NCBI RefSeq assembly: GCF_011305535.1
Contig: NZ_CP049905.1
Location: 3,346,001-3,410,000, forward strand
Source: Diaphorobacter sp. HDW4B
GTDB lineage: Bacteria > Pseudomonadota > Gammaproteobacteria > Burkholderiales > Burkholderiaceae_C
DNA: 64,000 bases
Reading direction: 5' to 3'
A program made the position numbers and the translations under genes. Positions within the stretch are counted from its first letter, which is position 1; each line of letters begins with the position of its first letter. Under the pieces are notes generated by a model. It had not been told where the DNA came from. It did no database searches and saw nothing but the letters and a program-made list of their open reading frames with translations. Below, in pieces: positions 30,501-37,033 of the stretch.

Positions 30501-31131
30501 GAAGAACCTCGGCCCGCAGCTCTCGCGTCTGCCCGGCGTCGCTGGCATGTCCGTGCTGGCATCCGGTGCCGTGGTGCTGATCTACAACCCGGTGGCTCTG
30601 GCCAACGTGTTCGGTGCCCGTGTTCAGGAAGCGACCAAGGCCGCATTGCAGGCCAAGGACCAAGCCAACAGCACAGCAGTGGATGCGGAAGGCGCAGCTT
30701 CAGGCACGCCAGCCCTGATGGCCCACATCCCCAGCCCACCGCAAGTGCCGCTGATTCTGGTGGTCGACGACTCCATCACCGTGCGCCGCGTGACGCAGCG
30801 TCTGCTGCAACGCGAAGGCTACCGCGTGAGCATGGCAGCCGACGGCTTGCAAGCCCTGGAACGCCTGCAGGAAGAACGCCCAACCGTGGTGCTGTCCGAC
30901 ATCGAAATGCCCCGCATGGACGGCTTCGACCTGGCCCGCAACATTCGTGCGGACCAGCGCCTGAAGGACCTGCCGATCATCATGATCACGTCGCGCATCG
31001 CGGAAAAGCACCGCGAGCACGCGATGGAGTTGGGTGTGAATCACTACCTCGGCAAGCCATACTCCGACGAAGAGCTCCTAGGCCTGGTTCAACACTACTG
31101 CATGCTGGAATCCCAAACCGCCGCAAACTGA
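24547..31131 (+). CDS. chpA: Hybrid chemosensory histidine kinase ChpA/PilL
   Basis: 2194 residues. An N-terminal half without intact phospho-His (degenerate Hpt-like helices) is followed by three recognisable Hpt domains with His at 737 (AFHTLKGSSRMVG), 1198 (ARAHSLAGSSATVG) and 1428 (ALHTLKGSARLAG). These are separated by long Ala/Pro/Glu-rich linkers. Next come the CheA-type dimerisation helices (about 1565-1700), a HATPase with LLRNCVGHGIENPETR (about 1756) and GRGIGMDVVR, a CheW domain (about 1880-2020), and a C-terminal receiver with VVDDS and phospho-Asp 2118 (VVLSDIEMPRMDG). The Hpt at 1198 lacks the usual HTLKG spacing (HSLAGSS). It phosphorylates PilG/PilH. It is followed by a strong terminator. 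Confidence 0.94.
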   Translation: MSSLEAVNASVTDWTHGEQDLGPLAWVLDELRKSLDTTVKSMRRFVRDAEVARESDLASLDVSPLRMARQQLHQASGALDMVGMVSPALILRALESAVQKYVQRPELCTDESANIIERASFALVAYLESVLAGKPVSAVSLFPQYREAQALNGVERVHPADLWPVERRFREPDFAISVAPRAYDADARSKLDSAVLRIIKSGDLAADAELLQLCQGFAAGEADRQIRSFWKICSGFFEALVAGLIKPDVYVKRVASRVLLQYATLAKGDQTIADRLVHELLFFCAQAKQPDSAADANSATPALDAVRQAFGLQRYVPVDYNQARFGLFDPTVLAQARKRIGSATETWSALAGGDRNKLKPSVDQFSLVCDSLRKLHPGSEPLAAALMRAVEKTAQSGEPPAPALAMEVATAVLYLQASFEELDVAQDHMGERAKRLAQRLDGVVAGGDSEPLEPWMEELYRRVSDHQTMGSVVDELRATLADAEKSMDQFFRTPEDVSVLNNVPGRLGQMRGVMSVLGLDQASHAVVHMRDTVERLIVGNVPEEERKSVFDKLGNSMGALGFLIDMLSYQRTMARKLFVYDEAEGELKLVMGRAKQQRAEDTPEHAESMRDARGGPPVAQPEQTAAAVPELPEAPAAVDAAQAAAPQELANLGTPAEAAPEAIIIESTDSPVTIAVEPLQPPVSAPLPAPEDEDDELLQIFLEEAREVIGNGTAAVEALHRAPSDLSEQTTLRRAFHTLKGSSRMVGLNAFGEAAWSMEQVLNAWLAEQKPVQPDLLTLAQDTLSAFGRWVDDIAAGNASAWSPQPFVTSADAMRTDGRLVPLALGAAPAVIAVAAVAAPVAEEAAPVSALAPVEPVADATFDLPELSDAAPEPAPAAHDAHAPLDFSATMPFELDAADLAALAPPAHAAPLLEGDAAKEIDFSEFEQALEAAPTPAAPIVPVHVANLEPHELPTIASEDGVVEPSILDLKLEARAQNTQGAQLAPVPQPEVSEVADVADLAAFELTDVELPPVTEVTEVAAVPQAQEQEISAAELEAFGFEEAKPEAVEPVLEQPAVATDLTGKHADFFPIGEVEAEFVHDIEEPKVEPVESDALADVEFVPQSFSDFVFEATPPVAEPVVEAPAEPVAQAEPEPEPEPAVDDSTKVIGTLRISLPLYNVYLSEAEEWSQRLINDLQFWKSEQANKPVPESTIARAHSLAGSSATVGFTALSEMARLLEHTLQHIQPQQYGVPAQMEVFLAVAEDIRRLLHQFAAGFLKEPNAQLLTQLHEILDTDVISGMAPLDDEDAERDGRDQPAGKPQAHGDDAVADNGFAAETIVAPLVPLEVPAPVVTPPVTPEPVRGYVAPALSIPVHKQAAVAEAPEAKASTVHHGDDIDAVDVIDPDLFPIFEEEAIELLPVLGGALRQWSMQPDNFTARSELLRALHTLKGSARLAGAMRLGEMAHRMETDVEHIDKDTAHTDDIEPLLSKLDGLQESFDMLRNVGAQPLSEAVAVATADDVVAVLPVAPVVEAAQAAEPEAAALQPLTTAATQIVMPPAVPAGPVARPLTLQLANTRAHAGQTVRVRSQLLDRLVNQAGEVMIARSRLDVRMGQMRSSLNDLTGNLERLRQQLRDIEVQAESQMQSRMALSKETAAGFDPLEFDRFTRVQELTRMMAESVNDVATVQRNLQRAMEGAEDDLISQGRQARELQRDLLRTRMVEFDSISERLYALVRQSSKETGKQIKLDISGGSIEMDRGVLDRMTPAFEHLLRNCVGHGIENPETRVAAGKPASGTILVTVRQEGNDVAVEFRDDGAGLNVGRIREKAIERGLITSDMPVSDVEAANLIFMPGFSTATEVTGLSGRGIGMDVVRTEVNALGGRIETTTTVGQGSAFRLVLPLTTAVTQVVMLRAGNLSIGVPASLVEVVRRTTAQELSTAYSTQQFEEGHESLPFFWSGALLQSSASSNEANAKIRPVVILRSAAQRIAMHVDEVLGNQEVVVKNLGPQLSRLPGVAGMSVLASGAVVLIYNPVALANVFGARVQEATKAALQAKDQANSTAVDAEGAASGTPALMAHIPSPPQVPLILVVDDSITVRRVTQRLLQREGYRVSMAADGLQALERLQEERPTVVLSDIEMPRMDGFDLARNIRADQRLKDLPIIMITSRIAEKHREHAMELGVNHYLGKPYSDEELLGLVQHYCMLESQTAAN

Positions 31132-31152
31132 TTCTTCTGTTTGCCTCTTTGG

Positions 31153-31195
31153 AACAAGCCGCGTTTCTTCTGGATTCGCGGCTTGTTTGTTTTTG
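31153..31195 (+). terminator. Rho-independent terminator of the pil/chp operon
   Basis: AACAAGCCGCG pairs with CGCGGCTTGTT across a 13-nt loop and is followed by TGTTTTT. It lies 21 bases after the chpA stop. Confidence 0.9.
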
Positions 31196-31244
31196 GCCTT
31201 GTACGAAGCCTTGTTCGGCTTCGATTGGTCATTCGTTTTGAGGC

Positions 31245-31336
31245 GCCAATACAGCCCCTCATGCGTCGTTGTCGAAGCCTTGCCGTATCGGCATACTGTC
31301 TGCGGCTTCACGCCTAGCCTGAGGGGCTGTCTTGGC
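31245..31336 (-). repeat. Folded intergenic repeat, copy 2
   Basis: The second copy of the element at 18114-18205, on the opposite strand. Read on the minus strand, the outer arm GCCAAGACAGCCCCTCA pairs with its partner at 16 of 17 positions, with the one mismatch (G opposite A) in the same place as copy 1. The inner part is GAAGCC ... GTAT-gccg-ATAC ... GGCTTC with the same GCAGACA and GGCAA loop bases. Seven outer and one inner base pairs differ from copy 1, all with pairing kept. Confidence 0.8.
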
Positions 31337-31444
31337 GTTGTGGCTACCAATTCGACGGCCCGCTTCGCTTCGCAGGCCCGCTCCAACATGCGGAAACCAA
31401 GACCAATCAGTACGAAGCCAAAGTCGGCACGCTACTTGCGCACC

Positions 31445-31645
31445 GCATCTCGCGCAGTCGCGAGATGCAGCACGAGCGAAGCGATGTGCCGAACCTTCCT
31501 CTTATGAAAACACTGACTCGCGGCGGTTGTCCGAACGGAGAGCCCTCCGGGGCTCGCAGTGAGTTCTGCCGCGTGACCCCGCATTCCAAGCGATTTTTGG
31601 TGACTTTTTGGCGCAAGCAAAAAGTTACTGCCCCGCCGGGGGCAG
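31445..31645. repeat. Group of hairpins in the long chpA-yqgE gap
   Basis: The gap 31196-31786 has no credible gene. Besides the folded repeat it holds GCATCTCGCG-cagt-CGCGAGATGC (31445-31468), ACTTTTTG-gcgcaag-CAAAAAGT (31603-31625) and, two bases on, CTGCCCC-gccg-GGGGCAG (31628-31645). The last two, as a pair, look like a widespread proteobacterial intergenic palindrome and may terminate transcription from either side; I infer this without knowing a named family. Confidence 0.5.
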
Positions 31646-31786
31646 TCCCGGCACCCGTAAGCAAACACTTAGCAGACCCAAGCCAAGCAAAACACAACCA
31701 AAAGCGGAAAGGACAGGCCGCACACCCTGTCCCCCTCCATGTCCCCGTTCAAAGGTCAATTGCCCCATCCCCGGTAAAATACGGGA

Positions 31787-32386
31787 ATGCCTCTAGACCC
31801 CGTGCCCATGAACCTGACGAACCACTTCCTGATCGCCATGCCGGGCATGGAGGATTCGTCGTTTACCAAGAGCGTCATCTACCTGTGCGAGCACACGGAA
31901 AAGGGCGCTCTGGGCCTGGTCATCAACAAGCCTTCCGACATCAACCTGCAGGGCCTGTTGGCCAAGGTGGATCTGTCGCTCGGGCGCGAAGACCTGACCG
32001 ACGAGCCTGTGTTCCAGGGCGGCCCGGTGCAGACCGAGCGCGGCTTTGTGTTGCACGATTCGATGCTCGCCTCCAACGACGAGAAAAGCGAATCGGCCTA
32101 CGCCTCGACCATGCAGATCGATGGTGGGCTGGAGATGACCACCTCCAAGGACGTGCTTGAAGCGCTGTCCACAGGTGCCGGTCCGCGCCGCGTGCTGGTC
32201 ACCTTGGGCTATGCGGCCTGGGGCGAAGGGCAGCTCGAATCGGAGCTGGGCGAGAACGCCTGGCTCACCGTGAGCGCCGATTCCAACATCATCTTCGACA
32301 CGCCCGTGGAGCAGCGCTACGACCGCGCGCTGTCGCTTCTGGGTCTGCAGTCGTGGATGCTCACGCACCAGGCGGGGCACGCTTGA
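31787..32386 (+). CDS. yqgE: YqgE/AlgH-family protein
   Basis: 199 residues. It begins with the family signature LTNHFLIAMPGMEDSSFTKSVIYLCEHTEKGALGLVINKP and ends with the YDRALSLLGL helix. Its biochemical role is not settled; it is almost always beside ruvX, as here, with a two-base gap. MPLDPVP at 31787 or the ATG at 31808 could be the start. Confidence 0.9.
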   Translation: MPLDPVPMNLTNHFLIAMPGMEDSSFTKSVIYLCEHTEKGALGLVINKPSDINLQGLLAKVDLSLGREDLTDEPVFQGGPVQTERGFVLHDSMLASNDEKSESAYASTMQIDGGLEMTTSKDVLEALSTGAGPRRVLVTLGYAAWGEGQLESELGENAWLTVSADSNIIFDTPVEQRYDRALSLLGLQSWMLTHQAGHA

Positions 32387-32388
32387 GC

Positions 32389-32838
32389 ATGACGGCGAGT
32401 GGCATGTCAGTTCCTGATTCTCAACCACAACAACCACCCACCGTTCCGGCGCAGTTCCAATCCTTTCTTGCTTTCGATTTCGGGCTCAAGCGCACCGGAG
32501 TCGCCATTGGCACGCGCATGCTGCGCAGTGCCTCGCCGCAAAGCACGATCAAGGCGGAAGGCGAGGCGGCTCGCTTTGCGCAGGTGGCCGAACGCATTCG
32601 CGAATGGCAGCCCGATGCGCTGGTGATCGGTGTGCCGTATCACCCCGATGGCGCGCCGCACGAGAACACTGCGCGGGCGCTCAAGTTCGGGCGTCAGTTG
32701 CGTGGCCGTTTCGGCCTGCAAGTCTTTGAAGTGGATGAGCGCTACAGCACGACCGAGGCCATCTCCGCAGGTGCGGCAGATGCGGACGCGGCGTCGGCCT
32801 GCATCATCCTTGAACAGTTTCTGAGGAATCTTCCATGA
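32389..32838 (+). CDS. ruvX: Putative pre-16S rRNA nuclease / RuvX (YqgF)
   Basis: 149 residues with the RNase H-like fold: FLAFDFGLKRTGVAIG (first catalytic Asp), ALVIGVPYHPDGAPHENT, and VFEVDERYSTTEA (Glu). The final DADAASACIILEQFL supplies the last acidic residues. It processes the 5' end of 16S rRNA in E. coli. It has a longer, Gln/Pro-rich N-terminus than usual. Its stop overlaps pyrR (ATGA). Confidence 0.92.
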   Translation: MTASGMSVPDSQPQQPPTVPAQFQSFLAFDFGLKRTGVAIGTRMLRSASPQSTIKAEGEAARFAQVAERIREWQPDALVIGVPYHPDGAPHENTARALKFGRQLRGRFGLQVFEVDERYSTTEAISAGAADADAASACIILEQFLRNLP

Positions 32839-33395
32839 GCACTGCTGCAACTTCTTCAACCACAAACACCCACACGACGACCGCCGCTGGCGGTCATCTC
32901 ACATTGGACGCCGAGGCGCTGTACCGCGAGTTGCTGCGCGGTGTGCGCAGCATGCTCACGCCCAGCACCCATCTGGCCGGTGTGGCCTCGGGCGGCATGT
33001 GGCTGGCGCAGCGTCTGCAAAAGGATCTGGGCCTCGATGGCGAAGCGGGCGTGCTGTCGTCATCGCTGCACCGCGACGATTTCGCAAGCCGCGGTCTCGC
33101 GTCGAGCACCAGCTCCGTGCTGCCGTTCGATGTGAACGGTGCGGACATCATTCTGCTCGACGATGTGCTCTACACCGGCCGCACTGTGCGCGCCGTGATC
33201 AACGAACTGTATGACTATGGCCGCCCCGCCTGCGTGCGTCTGGCCGTGCTGGTCGATCGTGGTGGGCGCGAGTTGCCCATCGAAGCCGGATTTGCGGCAG
33301 CGCGCGTGGCGCTGCCAGCCAACCAATCGCTGTCTCTGGCGCGTGCACAGGACAGCGGTGCATTCCATTTTGAAGTCAAAGTCAAAGAGGCCTGA
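32835..33395 (+). CDS. pyrR: PyrR: pyrimidine operon regulator / uracil phosphoribosyltransferase family
   Basis: 186 residues of type I phosphoribosyltransferase fold with the PRPP loop [21 protein letters not shown] and the hood residues SSLHRDDF. An additional ~20-residue Thr/Ser-rich N-terminal tail is present. In Gram-negative bacteria PyrR is found with pyrB and pyrC', as here. I see no PyrR-type attenuator in the two-base gap to pyrB, so an RNA-binding role at this place is not supported; a UPRTase or regulatory role remains possible. Confidence 0.9.
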   Translation: MSTAATSSTTNTHTTTAAGGHLTLDAEALYRELLRGVRSMLTPSTHLAGVASGGMWLAQRLQKDLGLDGEAGVLSSSLHRDDFASRGLASSTSSVLPFDVNGADIILLDDVLYTGRTVRAVINELYDYGRPACVRLAVLVDRGGRELPIEAGFAAARVALPANQSLSLARAQDSGAFHFEVKVKEA

Positions 33396-33397
33396 CG

Positions 33398-34360
33398 GTG
33401 CTTTACAAGCGCAACCCCCAACTCAACAAGAACGGTGAACTGATCCACCTGCTCTCCACCGAAGGTCTGCCCAAGGACATCATCACGCATATCCTGGACA
33501 CGGCCTCCAACTTCGTGAGCGTCAACGATCGCGAAGTCAAGAAGGTGCCGCTGCTGCGCGGCAAGAGCGTGTTCAATCTGTTCTTCGAAAACTCCACCCG
33601 CACGCGCACCACGTTCGAGATCGCGGCCAAGCGCCTGTCGGCCGACGTGTTCAATCTGGACATCGCGCGCAGCTCGGCCAGCAAGGGCGAGTCGCTGCTC
33701 GACACGATCGCCAACCTGTCCGCGATGGCAGCCGACATCTTCGTCGTGCGCCACAGCGAATCGGGCGCGCCTTACCTGATCGCGCAGCACGTCGCACCGC
33801 ACGTGCATGTGGTGAATGCCGGCGACGGTCGTCACGCACACCCCACGCAGGGGCTGCTCGACATGTACACGATCCGTCACTACAAGAAGGATTTTTCCAA
33901 CCTCACTGTGGCCATCGTCGGCGACGTGCTCCACTCGCGCGTGGCGCGCTCGGACATCCATGCGCTCACCACGCTCGGCGCTGCCGAAGTGCGTGTGGTG
34001 GGCCCGCGCACGCTGGTGCCTGCCGATCTGGCGCAGATGGGTGTGAAGGTTTTCAACAACCTCGAAGACGGCATTCGCGATTGCGATGTGGTGATCATGC
34101 TGCGCCTGCAGAACGAACGCATGAGCGGCGCGCTGCTGCCATCGAGCCAGGAATATTTCAAGAGCTTCGGCCTGACGCCGGAGAAGCTGCGTCTGGCCAA
34201 GCCCGACGCCATCGTGATGCATCCGGGCCCCATCAACCGCGGTGTGGAAATCGACTCCGCCGTGGTCGATGGACCGCAGTCGGTGATCCTGCCGCAGGTG
34301 ACCTTCGGCATTGCGGTGCGCATGGCGGTGATGTCCATCGTCGCGGGCAACGAAGCGTAA
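33398..34360 (+). CDS. pyrB: Aspartate carbamoyltransferase catalytic chain
   Basis: A 320-residue enzyme joining carbamoyl phosphate and aspartate. It contains the carbamoyl-phosphate loop [19 protein letters not shown], the Ser/Lys loop [24 protein letters not shown], and the 240s-loop MLRLQNERM and [11 protein letters not shown]. It starts at GTG two bases after pyrR. No pyrI is present; instead a pyrC' homologue follows, as in the Pseudomonas-type ATCase complex. Confidence 0.96.
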   Translation: MLYKRNPQLNKNGELIHLLSTEGLPKDIITHILDTASNFVSVNDREVKKVPLLRGKSVFNLFFENSTRTRTTFEIAAKRLSADVFNLDIARSSASKGESLLDTIANLSAMAADIFVVRHSESGAPYLIAQHVAPHVHVVNAGDGRHAHPTQGLLDMYTIRHYKKDFSNLTVAIVGDVLHSRVARSDIHALTTLGAAEVRVVGPRTLVPADLAQMGVKVFNNLEDGIRDCDVVIMLRLQNERMSGALLPSSQEYFKSFGLTPEKLRLAKPDAIVMHPGPINRGVEIDSAVVDGPQSVILPQVTFGIAVRMAVMSIVAGNEA

Positions 34361-34388
34361 TCGAGGGCGAGAAGGATAAGAAAACACC

Positions 34389-35687
34389 ATGAAGCTACTC
34401 ATTCAGAACGGCCGCGTCATCGATCCGGCCACGGGTCTCGACAAGGTCTGCAACATCGCGATCGCTGCGGGTCGCATCATCGCCATCGACCGTGAGCCCA
34501 AGGACTTCACGCCCAGCCGCGTGATCGACGCCAAGGGCTGCTATGTGCTGCCGGGTCTGGTCGATCTTGCCGCGCGCCTGCGCGAGCCGGGACATGAACA
34601 CGAAGGCATGCTCGAATCTGAAATGGGCGCGGCGGTTGCCGGCGGCGTGACCAGCCTCGTCTGCCCACCCGACACCGATCCCGTGCTCGACGAGCCGGGT
34701 CTGGTGGAGATGCTCAAGTTTCGCGCAGAGAAGCTGCATCAGGCACGCCTGTTCCCGCTCGGCGCGCTGACGCGCGACCTCAAGGGCGAAGAGCTTACCG
34801 AAATGGCCGAGCTGACCGAATCCGGTTGCGTAGGCTTCAGTCAGGCCGATGTGGCGCTCAAGAGCACACAGGTGCTGCAACGCGCGCTGCAATACGCGGC
34901 CACATTCGGCCACACGGTGTGGCTGCGCCCGCAAGAGATGTACCTCGGCGGCGGTGTGGCGGCGAGCGGTCCGCTGGCAACGCGCCTGGGCCTTTCGGGC
35001 ATTCCGGTGGCGGCCGAGACGATTGCGCTGCACACGATTTTCGAGTTGCTCAAGTCGACCGGCGCGCGCGTGCACCTGTGCCGCATTTCGAGCGCTGCGG
35101 GCATCGAGCTGGTGCGCCAGGCCAAGGCCGATGGTTTGAAGGTGACCTGCGATGTGAGCATCAATTCGCTCTCCTTCACGGATGCCGACATCGGCTACTT
35201 CGACAGCCGTGCTCGCCTGATGCCGCCGCTGCGCCAGCAACGCGATCGCGATGCGCTGCGCGCCGCGCTGGCCGATGGGACGGTCGATGCGCTGGTGTCC
35301 GACCACACGCCTGTGGACGAAGACGCCAAGGTGCTGCCGTTTGCCGAAGCCGAGCCCGGAGCCACGGGTCTGGAGCTGCTGCTGTCGGCCGCGATCAAGT
35401 GGTCGCAGGATGATGGCAATGTGCCGCTGCAGCGCGCGCTTGCCACCGTGACGTCCGAACCGGCCCGCGTGTTGGGCGCGTCGCTGGGCACCTTGCAGGC
35501 CAGCGTGGGCCGCATCGTCGAAGGCGGTGTGGCGGATCTGTGCGTGGTCGATCCGACCGCGTCGTGGGTGGTCACGCCCGAAGCGCTGCGCAGCCAGGGC
35601 AAGCACACACCGTTTGCGGGATACGAGCTGCCCGCGCGCGTGAAGTGCACGCTGGTGGCGGGTCAGGTGGCTTTCGAGCGCGCATAA
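34389..35687 (+). CDS. pyrC': Dihydroorotase homologue, probably non-catalytic (PyrC'/PyrX type)
   Basis: A 432-residue amidohydrolase fold. The metal motif that should read DxHxH is DLAAR at residues 59-63 (both His lost), although the following LREPG is kept. The later His ligands are also replaced (WLRPQEMYL, LCRISSAAGIEL), while SDHTP remains. Loss of the metal site is the hallmark of the structural dihydroorotase that Pseudomonas ATCase needs for assembly. It lies 28 bases after pyrB. I infer a structural partner for PyrB rather than an enzyme; an active pyrC should exist elsewhere. Confidence 0.9.
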   Translation: MKLLIQNGRVIDPATGLDKVCNIAIAAGRIIAIDREPKDFTPSRVIDAKGCYVLPGLVDLAARLREPGHEHEGMLESEMGAAVAGGVTSLVCPPDTDPVLDEPGLVEMLKFRAEKLHQARLFPLGALTRDLKGEELTEMAELTESGCVGFSQADVALKSTQVLQRALQYAATFGHTVWLRPQEMYLGGGVAASGPLATRLGLSGIPVAAETIALHTIFELLKSTGARVHLCRISSAAGIELVRQAKADGLKVTCDVSINSLSFTDADIGYFDSRARLMPPLRQQRDRDALRAALADGTVDALVSDHTPVDEDAKVLPFAEAEPGATGLELLLSAAIKWSQDDGNVPLQRALATVTSEPARVLGASLGTLQASVGRIVEGGVADLCVVDPTASWVVTPEALRSQGKHTPFAGYELPARVKCTLVAGQVAFERA

Positions 35688-35730
35688 CGCCCGGTACAGG
35701 CCACACCTCAGGCACACGTCAGCCACACAG

Positions 35731-36471
35731 ATGCTCAGATCGGCCATCGCCGTTTGGCGGGTATTGCGACTGGTGATCCATGCGGTGCATGGATTGCTGG
35801 TGGTGCTGCTGCGCTTTCCGAGTCTCACGCCCGAGCAGCAGCAGGCGCGCATTCAGGCGTGGTCGCTGCAGTTGCTGGCATGTGCCGGGGTCACGCTCGA
35901 AGTGCGCGGCACCCCGGTGGTGACGGGTCCCGCGCTGATGGTGGCCAACCATCTCTCGTGGCTCGACATTCCGGTGCTGCACGCGGCGCGTTACTGCCGC
36001 TTCATCTCCAAGTCGGACGTGAAGGACTGGCCCATCGTCGGCACGCTGGCGACGGCGGCGGGCACGCTGTACATCGAACGCGCTTCACGCCGTGATGCGT
36101 TGCGCATGGTGCAGAGCATGCACGACTCGCTGGTGCAGCGCGAGGTGCTGGCGGTCTTCCCGGAAGGCACCACGGGCGATGGCCGCGAGCTGCTGCCGTT
36201 CCATGCCAATCTGCTGCAAGCCGCCATCACTGCGGATGCGCCGGTGCAACCCATCGGCCTGCGCTTTGTGGACAAGGCCACGGGCGCGATCAGCTACGCC
36301 CCCAGCTACATCGGCGACGAGACCTTGCTTGGCTCCATCTGGCGCACGCTGGTGGCCAAGCCCATCGTGGCCGTGATTCACTACGGTGAACCCGAGCGCG
36401 CGCAAGGCCAGGATCGCCGTGTGTGGAGCCAGCATCTGCACGCAAGAGTGGACGAACTGCGCAAGATTTGA
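35731..36471 (+). CDS. plsC: 1-acyl-sn-glycerol-3-phosphate acyltransferase (PlsC-like)
   Basis: 246 residues. One N-terminal membrane segment (about 10-30) precedes the acyltransferase blocks NHLSWLD (His/Asp dyad), the SKSDVKDWPIVG region, and FPEGTTGDG. It makes phosphatidic acid from lysophosphatidic acid at the inner membrane. It is the last gene of the pyr cluster direction, 43 bases after pyrC'. Confidence 0.9.
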   Translation: MLRSAIAVWRVLRLVIHAVHGLLVVLLRFPSLTPEQQQARIQAWSLQLLACAGVTLEVRGTPVVTGPALMVANHLSWLDIPVLHAARYCRFISKSDVKDWPIVGTLATAAGTLYIERASRRDALRMVQSMHDSLVQREVLAVFPEGTTGDGRELLPFHANLLQAAITADAPVQPIGLRFVDKATGAISYAPSYIGDETLLGSIWRTLVAKPIVAVIHYGEPERAQGQDRRVWSQHLHARVDELRKI

Positions 36472-36509
36472 TGGAAGAGTGCGCTTTGCGCTGCGTACAC
36501 TTCGGTCGC

Positions 36510-36887
36510 ATGACCAAGCACTCTTCTTCCACTCCATCCTTCACCATCTATCACAACGCCCGCTGCAGCAATTCGCGCGGTGCGCTCGCCATCCTGCGAG
36601 AGCACGGTATCGAGCCGCAGATCATCGACTACATCGCCGAACCGCTGAATGTGGAGCAGCTCAAGGCGCTGATCCAGAAGCTGAACATGCCCGTGCGCGA
36701 CGTGATGCGTGTCAAGGAAGCAACATACCTAACGCTGGGATTGGACGCCGAATCAGTCACAGATGCGCAACGTCTGCAGGCGATTGCCACGCATCCGGAA
36801 CTGCTGAATCGTCCGATTGTGGTTTGTGGAGCGCGGGCCTTGCTGTGCCGACCACCTGAGCACGTTTTGGAGTTTTTTTCAAGTTAA
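36510..36887 (+). CDS. ArsC/Spx-superfamily arsenate reductase-like protein
   Basis: 125 residues, thioredoxin-like fold. The active Cys lies in YHNARCSNSRGALAIL, and the C-terminal anion-binding part reads LLNRPIVVCGARALLCRPPEHVLEFF; both match the glutaredoxin-dependent ArsC family. There are no ars operon neighbours, so housekeeping thiol chemistry (YffB/YfgD-like) is as likely as arsenate reduction. The frame is open to 36423, but MTKHSSS at 36510 is the family-like start. Confidence 0.85.
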   Translation: MTKHSSSTPSFTIYHNARCSNSRGALAILREHGIEPQIIDYIAEPLNVEQLKALIQKLNMPVRDVMRVKEATYLTLGLDAESVTDAQRLQAIATHPELLNRPIVVCGARALLCRPPEHVLEFFSS

Positions 36888-37033
36888 TACTTATGGCTTT
36901 AATCATTAACAATAGTGATAACCCTAGTTTTTAGTGTGACGTGTAAGTTGTGAGTGTGGGTTTTTGGCAAGAATAAATACAATTAAGAAAAAATAGTTAC
37001 TCGTATTAACAAAATTGAGACAAAGGTCTCGTG
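36888..37033. other. A+T-rich leader upstream of the ABC-phosphatase gene
   Basis: About 145 bases, strikingly A+T-rich next to G+C-rich genes, with TTGGCA (36965-36970) and several A/T tracts. A small inverted repeat GAGAC-aaag-GTCTC (37017-37030) ends four bases before the probable ATG and could occlude its ribosome-binding site. A regulated promoter is likely, but I cannot fix its elements. Confidence 0.4.

Noticed and set aside
24550-30663. A 2037-codon open frame antisense to chpA
   Set aside because: It lies wholly inside the chemosensory kinase gene in the opposite strand. It is His/Gln/Arg/Gly-rich with no domain, the usual result of high-G+C codon bias.
32835-33397. PyrR-regulated attenuator upstream of pyrB
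   Set aside because: Only two bases separate pyrR and pyrB and no anti-terminator/terminator pair is visible there or before yqgE.
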